A stretch of 64,000 nucleotides of DNA from Hyposmocoma kahamanoa (taxonomy: Eukaryota > Arthropoda > Insecta > Lepidoptera > Cosmopterigidae). Under the pieces are notes generated by a model, which did not search any database, had not been told where the DNA came from, and saw only the letters and a list, made by a program, of their open reading frames with translations. Numbering within the stretch: position 1 is the stretch's first letter; each line of letters starts with the position of its first letter. The position numbers and the translations under genes are program-made. Positions 56,650 through 64,000 of the stretch are shown here, in pieces. The DNA is taken from contig NW_020654810.1 in NCBI RefSeq assembly GCF_003589595.1, positions 9,813,240 to 9,877,239 on the forward strand. The letters run 5' to 3'.

Positions 56650-56885
56650 TTGAACGTAGTTGTGAAACTCGATTTAACATAATTATGAATGTACGTATAA
56701 CGGCCATCCTAAAGAAGGGCCAGGTCAAGAGTACCCTTAACCGACGAGCGTGTATGAAAGCATTGATGCGTGTTGATGAGGTAAAAGATGTGTGTCAGGA
56801 CCGTAGCAAGTGGAAGACTGTTGTCTCTGCCTGCCCCGATGGGAAAAAGGCGTGAAGTATATGTATATATGTATGTATGTATGTT
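56650..56885 (+). pseudogene. LINE C-terminal fragment with TATG tail
   Basis: The frame ending TGA 56853-56855 encodes 'ILKKGQVKSTLNRRACMKAL', 'VDEVKDVCQDRSKWKTVVSA' and 'CPDGKKA'. This is the extreme C-terminus of a reverse-transcriptase polyprotein that is frequent in lepidopteran genomes. Immediately after the stop, 'tatgtatatatgtatgtatg' is the kind of simple-repeat tail LINEs end with. The element is 5'-truncated to its last ~60 codons. The frame is uninterrupted, so it may be a fairly young insertion. Confidence 0.75.
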
Positions 56886-57250
56886 AACGTTAGGATAAGA
56901 GTGAATGATAAAATTGAAGGAGAGGAATGAGTGAGTGAGAAAAGAAAGAGCAGCGGCGGGTGAAGAGCAGGGAGACAGGAAGAATTTTGGTTTTTATGTA
57001 CACGAGCCGAATTTTATTGTTAAGAAGAAATATCTTCATTTCACATATATGTAGGTATATTATTGTGTGCTGCGATTTTAATAATTTTCTTTACAAAAGG
57101 AAAAAACCGATGCCTATAAGCTTTTTTAAAATGTTTAGTAAATTCTAACAAAAAACGAGAATGTTTATATGAAGTTCCGAAATTCATATTTATTACGGCA
57201 GTAAATAAAATCACTGCCTGTGATTATTTAACGTCAATATATTTCTACAG
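56886..57250. other. Intergenic; intron-like before the exon candidate
   Basis: AT-rich, ending in the pyrimidine-rich tract 'atatatttctacag'. Confidence 0.35.
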
Positions 57251-57574
57251 GGAATTTGGATAAAAGAACTGGAAAACCAAAAATTCTTTCTTTTGACATA
57301 TGACCATCCATCGGGCCTTACCACAGATATAGGATTCCTATATGTATTGGCCTTACCTACTATTAATGATCCCGCTGTAATCGAACCCTGTGGCATATCA
57401 TGTATACATGGTATGATTGTCATAGCACGGAGTTTTAGTGGGACACTAGTATGGTTCGTCACATGCGTAGTAGGTACATTAGCACGTCCCAAAGAAAAGG
57501 TTGGCTCCGAAGCTGCGCTGGCGGAACTATTAAAAGCCAAAAGCTACAAAATATTAACAGACGACAGAAGTTAA
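57251..57574 (+). CDS. Candidate terminal exon, unrecognised protein
   Basis: A good acceptor, 'atatatttctacag', is followed by 107 open codons to TAA 57572-57574. The peptide begins 'GIWIKELENQKFFLLTYDH' and ends 'AELLKAKSYKILTDDRS', with a hydrophobic stretch around residues 55-75 that could span a membrane. GC is well above the flanks. The reverse strand is also open for 109 codons, with its own start and a donor-like site near 57369. One of the two is probably real, and the strand is uncertain. No AATAAA lies within 150 bp downstream. No family is recognised. Confidence 0.35.
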   Translation, partial: GIWIKELENQKFFLLTYDHPSGLTTDIGFLYVLALPTINDPAVIEPCGISCIHGMIVIARSFSGTLVWFVTCVVGTLARPKEKVGSEAALAELLKAKSYKILTDDRS

Positions 57575-57994
57575 CTAACCAGTATAGTCGTACAAAGGAA
57601 GAAAATAACGCTGCAAAATGTTGGGCAACCTGGTGATAGGACAAAATTTCGTTAATTTAATATAGCCCTAGCTTCGTATTTAAGCCTTTAATGTATGTTC
57701 TCCCTTTGTATCAATGTTGATAACATTTTAGTTACAGAATTGGATAATCTTTTTTTATTTATTTACAATGGCCCAATTTGTATTTTACAAGGGTTCTACT
57801 CCCGTTGTGTGGGAGTATAAACACAGGAACACAATTTGTCTGCTTATTTTCATCAAGGATGTGTCTTTTTTAGATTTACATTTTTTATAGAACACGGATT
57901 TATGCATATAAATATACATACATTGAGTTGGTAGTAAATAATGAAGGTTTTTTAAATCTTTACCAAATTACGTCATAACAGTCTTTTCGGTTGT
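57575..57994. other. Intergenic, AT-rich
   Basis: A small hairpin lies around 'ctactcccgttgtgtgggag' near 57797. Nothing else. Confidence 0.4.
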
Positions 57995-58188
57995 GGGTAA
58001 TTTTCAGGTTAGCTATTTCGACCTAATTTCAGTGGCAAGTTTTATTATTTAAATATTCTAGAATATTCTCATTATTATTTAATATTTGAGTGTACCTGAA
58101 ATATTACTTTATATTTCACGTTAATATACTTAAATAGTAAAAGTTGCCACCGAAATAATGCAGAGAAAACTAACCTGAAAATTACCCG
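57995..58188. mobile_element. Foldback MITE, family F, copy 2
   Basis: The 194-bp element has arms GGGTAATTTTCAGGTTAG and CTAACCTGAAAATTACCC, an 18-bp perfect pair. Further in, 'ctaatttcagtggcaa' pairs with 'ttgccaccgaaataa'. It is clearly the same family as 55719-55924, 2.3 kb away. Confidence 0.82.
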
Positions 58189-59640
58189 TATATCATATAT
58201 ACAATGGATAAAATCATTTATAAAATACGCAATGCTAATAATCATCTCAGAAAATATAAAATTTGTGGGTAAATAAATAAAAAAAAATAAAAAACCCCAG
58301 TGTTTTAGTACACGTGAAGAGTTAAATAGTTAGATAGTAGGTACGCATATCCATGGTTTAAGAATAGGTTAACTTGAATTACTTTCATTCAAAATATTCA
58401 ATACATTTTTAAGTATGACAAAACTTCGATTCAGAAATCGGTTTACGCTTATTACACCATGTAACACGATCCATGTTTCTGGGTTTGATATATTCCGGGA
58501 TGATATTGATATAACATTTTCAAATTTGTTTTAACACAAAAAAAATATTTTCCTGCAAAACTTTGCTGTTGTGATCAGGACAATGAAAAGTTTGCGTACA
58601 TGAACGGTAAAAATTTTCGGGTTTCTTTTATTTAAACACAAAAAGGGAACATTACATTTCAACTCAACAGTATATTTTAACTAAAATTCTACAAATTGAT
58701 GCAAAGAACCAAGAAATGCGTAAATTGCAGCTACGTAAATAGTACCGTGACAGCCACAAAACAGTAGCTTCAGGGCTATAATTACTCTTTTCTATATACT
58801 TGCTGCTTAATTAAACAAAAGCAATACTGTCAAAGCAGAAACAGAACCTTTTTGAAAATTTGTTAAATAGCATTATCGATGCATTTCGAAATCATTTAGT
58901 TTTAAAATCTTGTTAAAATAATCTGCTAGTAATTACTTAATAATTAATAATTTCGAATTTCATCGATAAAGGTTTTTTTGTTGCCTTTTCAGTCTCATCT
59001 TTTATTAACCAGACTATATTTGCTTGTTGGCGTGGCAATCTCTTGAAGGTGTTAGATTTGAATATTCAATTAAAACCGCCCTGAAATTTACAAGAGAAGA
59101 GAGCGAGACATCTTTCGAGTAATCTTGTTATAGGTTTTGCAAGTAACGTAATACCAGTTCAAATAGACCTTTAAAATTAGCCACGAGTTTGCTTTAGTTG
59201 GTTATGTACTCGATGCTCTCAACACACTATGACGATAATTTTATTAAGGCATGTATTTAAATGATTATTTTAAATTTGTAAACCCAGTAGGCAAAAAATC
59301 TAAACGGTCATCTTTTTTAATGATTGATTCTCTTTCCCTGAGACATAAAATAAATTAAATCTTTCTTACTAAATGAAAAAAAAAATGGATATTTTAATCT
59401 GTTTTGAGCTACGCAAAAAATGTTTGATTTGTATAAATTAACTTTGATAGCTATATGTTGGGCCTTAAATCTAAGACAAATGAGATTCAAAAATAAAATT
59501 TATATACTTATTTTTAAAACGAAGTAAATGATGATTATATTTGTACACTAATATTATATTAATTACAATATAATTTGACCTTTTTTTTTTATAATTTGAC
59601 CTGAAAACATGTTCGGAAACGCACGCAAATTAGATTTGGC
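58189..59640. other. Intergenic, AT-rich
   Basis: No supported feature. Confidence 0.4.
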
Positions 59641-59875
59641 ACTCGCCGGCCGCTGCTGCGTCACGTTCACTTCCTCGTGCTGCTTTTTCATGTACTAACC
59701 TTTTTTTTTACTCGGGGAAATCCATCATGATGCTATTCTTACCTTCATAGCCTACTGAGAGGCGCGCGCGGGTGCACGCGGCTCCTTCTCAAGCCACATG
59801 TAGACGACGAACGTTTATTCCCATGATCGTCGTCATGGCTCCCTATATATATATATATATATATGTGGCGACGGA
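59641..59875. repeat. GC-rich patches and a (TA)n microsatellite
   Basis: GC-rich stretches at 59641-59690 and 59757-59835 surround T-rich DNA, followed by (TA)n at 59844-59864. The GC patches resemble promoter or first-exon DNA, but no gene could be attached. Confidence 0.5.
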
Positions 59876-60610
59876 AGTCACGCCGCTTTTTGTTTGGGAC
59901 AGATTGGAACATGTAGTTGCTGTGAATATTCTTGTCTATAGATTGAAGTCTTTGAGTAAGTATTATTTTTACTGGCAAATATTAATTTAGTATGCTTAAA
60001 CATAATAATAGTGTTACCTTGAATGTAGTTCATTTATAATTTATCTGTAGTTCAATTAATATCGATGGATAATATATACATATGTATATCAAACAACAAA
60101 TATCGTTTATTTCAAAAAGTGCACATTTATAATAGATTAATTATTTCTTTGAGGATCAAATAATATTATCCCATTTATTAAAGTTCCTTTACCTATACAT
60201 TTAATTACGCATACAAATAACGGATTTTAAGAAGTTCAAGACAAGGCACTGGCATAATTAGATTCATTTCCAATCTAAGGCAAAACATTCTAGTGCTGTC
60301 GCAAAAAATATTTTTTGGCATAGTTTCATGGAATGGGTGCAAACACGGCTTAATTGAAATTAATCACAGGCCTGGTCTAAGCATTTCTGTTAATCCATTT
60401 ACCTTAATTTGTTGATATCAGGTCCTAATTAGGTTAACAGGGAGTTAAATAAAAAATATGGTGTCTACCCTTAGTTCACGGTGAGGTTTGCTTAATGTTG
60501 AAGGGTATTATCCCAAATTGCTAAAAATAATAAAGACATTTATTTGGTAATAAATATTTACGCCTTCTATAAATTATGATGTTAAGCTTTTTGATGATTG
60601 TTTTTGCTGA
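59876..60610. other. Intergenic, AT-rich
   Basis: Nothing supported. Confidence 0.4.
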
Positions 60611-60910
60611 TTTAATCGGTTCTAGTTGCAAAAAACTAGATTTAGTCGGTCCGCCGTTCAAAAGTTATAAGGGTGTTTTACTGTCCTTGCACAAGCTTAT
60701 TCCAGCGCGGCACTATTTCTCAATATCGAGAACCACAACACCTAGCTTAGATTTAATTACATTAAAAAAGGTCGGGATTTAGTTGGTTATAGTCGTAAAA
60801 AAACTAGATTTAGTCGTTACGCCGTTTTGAAGTCATTAAGGTGTTTTACTGTCCATCCTGACATAAGCTTATGCCGGCAGCACCATTTTTTAATCTCGAG
60901 AACCAATGCC
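60611..60910 (+). repeat. Two-unit direct repeat, 167-bp period
   Basis: 'tttaatcggttctagt' at 60611 and 'tttagttggttatagt' at 60778 start the two units. Both continue through 'aactagatttagtcg', 'ggtgttttactgtcc' and 'aatctcgagaacca' or variants. Degenerate relatives are at 52855 and perhaps 1015. Confidence 0.7.
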
Positions 60911-61439
60911 AATGGATTTCAGTTCATTTCATAATTTCAAAAAATTGTAATGTTTTATTGTTGTAATTTGGTTTTATTTTATAGCCAAGGCTTCCAGTTT
61001 TTCATTATCGTGGTTTTCCCTACTTTAATCTGTTAGATTCCTAAATGGTTTTGACATTGTGTTATCGGAGCAAGTATCTAAGCCAAGTCATTCTCCTTCC
61101 ACGTTGAAATATGGGTCTAATCCATCATGCTGGTTTTGAAAATCTGTGCTAATTAATAAGTACAACCCCTATTTCAATGATTTAATAATCAGGCAATAGA
61201 TTGTTTTTACGCTTCGAAAGTAAGCTTATTTAGTACATTATTTCCTTTCCCTATAAACATACAGCATGTAAGTAATCAGAAAACGTATAGCGTTGAACAT
61301 TTTCTAATAAGGTTTGTTTATTTTTAAGTTTATTCAGTTACCCCGAGGTTTCCTGGAAGAAATGAAGAAAAAAAAATTAAACTCATAGAGTTTATTGCTT
61401 ATTTTATCTCTCAGGGAAATCTGCATTACGAAGTACAGT
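60911..61439. other. Intergenic
   Basis: AT-rich; nothing supported. Confidence 0.4.
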
Positions 61440-62210
61440 TAAATGAATGACCAAAAAGATGAAATAAAGTTAAAGTCAAGGGATCATTTATTCCATAGGT
61501 AAAATAAATTTACACTTGAAAATGTCACATTTAAGCTACTGCTCGTTCACTACGCTGACCCTGAGAAGAACGAGCAAGAAACTCTAGGGTTTGGTCTTTT
61601 CAAATAAACTTAAAATGCTATGGAATACACTTTGAATCAAATTTGTGTGGAATCTAGAGCCTTGTCGTCTTTCCATACATCTTTATCTAACACGTAGTAT
61701 TTAATTTTGTAATATAACTTTTCATTCAAAATACTTTTAATGTAGTTCTTAAATTTAGGAAATGATAATCTTAATATATGTTCCGGAATTTTGTTGTAAA
61801 AACGTATACAGTTGCCCATAAAAGTGTCGTTTACCTGGTTAAACGAAATCGTGGTACCATGAGTTTGGACTTAGCTCCAAGGTTAATATTATGGATATCT
61901 TCTTTCTTAATGAAATTATGTATATTTTTACGGGCATATAAACTATTTGAATAAATGTACTGTGATTCTACAGCCATGATACCAATCTCCTTAAACTTTT
62001 CTCCGAGAGAAACCCGAGAACCTAAACGGTACACAGAACGAATCGCAATTCAAATATGGTTTGAATGTCTGCCGCTATTCCCCACATGAGACTCGCGTAG
62101 GACATTATACTATGGAAGTACCTAAAGTAAACTAGTCTAGCAGTACTAACATCGGTAAGCACACGCATTCTGCGGGCTGCGTGTGCAGCGAAGCTTAATC
62201 TGCTGGCCAT
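61440..62210 (-). pseudogene. Jockey-like LINE C-terminus and 3' tail
   Basis: The minus strand from 62210 gives 'RMRVLTDVSTARLVYFRYF' and 'HSIMSYASLMWG', then, in a shifted frame, 'LGEKFKEIGIMAVESQYIY' and 'YARKNIHNFIKKEDIHNIN', then in another 'MGNCIRFYNKIPEHILRL'. These are the conserved blocks after the reverse-transcriptase domain of Jockey-clade elements, in order. Two frameshifts break them (near 62030 and 61825). The 3' UTR 61440-61630 includes 'ggaataaatgatcccttg' and a 'tttgac'-like tail, as expected. The catalytic domain is missing, so this is a 5'-truncated dead copy. Confidence 0.85.
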
Positions 62211-62752
62211 GGAAGATATAAGATTATGTAACTTTGGCTTTGAGATATATAGCAGTAAGGCCGCCTATTGTACCCTTTTTTGTTTGTTTTTGTATTTGTT
62301 ATTGAAAGGTAAATTTTGTAATGGAACGTGTTCAGTTTTAAGCATAATACTACAACTCTTTTCCTTCCATAGTCGTATTCCGCACACCTAAGATTAACGA
62401 GGAGGCTGACATTGAGTTGTGCGATACAAGATACTTATTTATCTCGATCTGACATCACAATACTCATTCCACATTTCACTACATTTGCAATGTCGTCACG
62501 TACAGTAAACCAAAAAATCCAGTCCCTTGGAACGATCATTACAGGAGTCTAAAAGTTACGTAAAACCAGGTCGGACGATCAGTTGCAGTATAATATATAC
62601 CATATACGAGACACGACTAGATGGTGCCGAAGTAAAAGCATCTGAATTAAAAGGCGTTTCTCTTAGTTCCAAATATAATATATAAATATGATTTGCGGTG
62701 CGGCGATGTGACAATGACGATGTACCTCATGTATAACAAGCTCATTGTCAAT
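62211..62752. other. Intergenic
   Basis: No feature supported. Confidence 0.4.
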
Positions 62753-62804
62753 CACAAAATTTGTTAAGAAACAAGACTAATTTAGTTTCTTAACAAATTT
62801 TGTG
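62753..62804. repeat. 20-bp perfect hairpin, 12-nt loop
   Basis: CACAAAATTTGTTAAGAAAC at 62753-62772 is exactly complementary to 62785-62804. Pairing ends abruptly on both sides. Confidence 0.88.
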
Positions 62805-63028
62805 TACAACATGCATTTCCATCATCTCATAAAAATCCCACGACATACTATTATGATATCGTTATTACTATTTGTAACATATACAACCTCCGATGTTGAT
62901 AGCGCACAATGTGCCAGTCACTTAACCATTCTAGGAAACATTACCAACACCGAAAAGCAAAAGCATTCATCGGTGAAACTAATAAAATGAAAAAAAATTA
63001 ATTGATTTACTAATCATACATATCATAC

Positions 63029-63324
63029 ATTTTTTTTATAATATCAATTGACAGGACGAACAAGTCGTGCACCTTATGGTAAGCTACTCGCCTGTCCATA
63101 ACAGTTGCAGTGCCACTCAGAGCTTCAAATCGCAAAGATCTGAGGGGCACTGCCACTGCGCCCGTCACCCTGAGACATTCGTTGACAAGTCCCATGTGCC
63201 TGTAATTTCACCAGCACTCTTACCCTACAAAACCGGAAGACAGTAATGCTAACATTACTGCTTGGCGGCAGAAAGAAGTAAGGTGGCAGTACTTCCCTGG
63301 ACGAACTCTTTGACAAGTAGCTCT
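63029..63324 (-). repeat. Dispersed repeat family A, copy 9 (best copy)
   Basis: This is the longest and least gapped copy. Read on the minus strand it starts 'gttagagctacttgtcaaag', passes 'ctgccgccaagcagtaatg', 'ctggtgaaattacaggcac', 'gtgacgggcgcagtgg' and 'ctgttatggacaggcgag', and ends 'ttgatattataaaaaaaa'. The A-rich end and 3' anchoring suggest retroposition by a LINE. Confidence 0.9.
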
Positions 63325-63639
63325 AACATAAAAAAACATATACGCCGCCAAAATCATATTCAAAGTATTTCGGCATGATTCTTTTTATACGCCCACCGGA
63401 TGAAACCCAGATAGAGTTCCTTATTAACGATATGAAACTTGACGCGCCCTAGGTCAAGACGGACCAATTAATTTTCAAAAGCTACTATAATAATTTAGTA
63501 TCATTGGCCTATTTCCAACATTGTACCTTTTATGCCACTTGGAGTGGAGACTTTTATGGAAATTTGAAGTTAAATATTTTTAAAGCTAGGAACGAATTTG
63601 TTCCCAGTAATTATTGACCAATTACATTGTAGAGTTACT

Positions 63640-63760
63640 TTTCAAAAAATCGGGACAGGATCAGTCAGCCGTCCATGGGGTTTGTAAAGTTGGTTTGTTT
63701 TTAAAACTGTACGAGATTTCAATCCTAAATTATATTTTCATTTGCAATGTTGAGTCGATT
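63640..63760 (+). repeat. Dispersed repeat family E, copy 5 (fragment)
   Basis: 'gatcagtcagccgtccatgg', 'gtttgtaaagttggtttg' and 'gagatttcaatccta' followed by 'tttcatttgcaatg' correspond to the middle and end of the family. Confidence 0.5.
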
Positions 63761-64000
63761 AGAAAAATGATTAAACTTGTCGATTTTTTAAAGGAAATAA
63801 AACCAACATTTAATAGCCAGTTTGATTTTACAGGGATATGGTTTCTTTACTCAGCAACGTGATATCGCAGAACCTTGTCAGCAAAAATGCAGCGTTTGGA
63901 GTATTATAGTATTACTCTACTTAGTCCCTTGTAGCACAAGAATTATAAATCAAATAAGTCTCGTGTTCACTCGATCAGGGTGCTCCATAGCAAGTCGTAT
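63761..64000. other. Window end, nothing recognised
   Basis: AT-rich DNA; the open frame at 63614-63862 overlaps the repeat and is not called. Confidence 0.4.

Noticed and set aside
1..64000. CRISPR array, operons, prophage or bacterial defence system
   Set aside because: The DNA is insect-like with eukaryotic introns and transposons; repeats are dispersed, not regularly spaced with unique spacers.

Overview
This is AT-rich, gene-poor nuclear DNA of an insect, almost certainly a moth or butterfly. The case rests on dispersed repeats I recognise from lepidopteran genomes: the 'aaccgacttcaaaaa...aggaggcgg' repeat, tRNA-derived SINEs, RTE- and Jockey-type LINE tails, and mariner, hAT and PIF/Harbinger elements. 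Introns are GT-AG. Operons, CRISPR arrays and bacterial gene organisation are absent. Family names come from reading the sequence and from memory, not from a database search.

Host genes are few. The last exon of a class A (peptide-type) GPCR lies at 3096-3259 (+), with a poly(A) signal at 3305; its other exons are presumably upstream of the window. An intronless gene for an unrecognised basic protein of 258 residues lies at 36647-37423 (-). Four weaker plus-strand exon candidates (17436-17573, 28980-29051, 33257-33367, 57251-57574) and a THAP-domain relic (26911-26993) are reported with low confidence.

The rest is a dense and partly nested transposon landscape. 0-9.7 kb: SINEs, a foldback element in the GPCR intron, a short transposon with a perfect 8-bp target duplication (5609-5895), a 31-bp hairpin, and a widely spaced inverted pair (8152/9649). 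11.1-11.7 kb: a minisatellite. 18.7-21.2 kb: a GC-rich block and two hAT-like elements. 21.4-25.5 kb: a 3.8-kb PIF/Harbinger element, with a decayed two-exon DDE transposase and a truncated MADF-type partner gene, inserted at a TTA inside a short derivative of its own family. 35.4-36.6 kb: a hAT element with a perfect 8-bp duplication that carries a second foldback element and ends 63 bp beyond the 258-residue gene. 42.5-44.8 kb: a mariner with near-perfect ends inserted in an older repeat, then an internally deleted second mariner. 45-64 kb: LINE relics (Jockey-like, RTE-like), another hAT copy, a pair of related ~200-bp foldback elements and more copies of the commonest repeat, which occurs nine times in 64 kb.

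Apart from Harbinger transposase plus MADF protein, which in active elements act together, the genes do not form a shared pathway. The main value of the window is its insertion history, which can be read from target duplications and nesting, and a handful of unexplained exon-like or hairpin segments.
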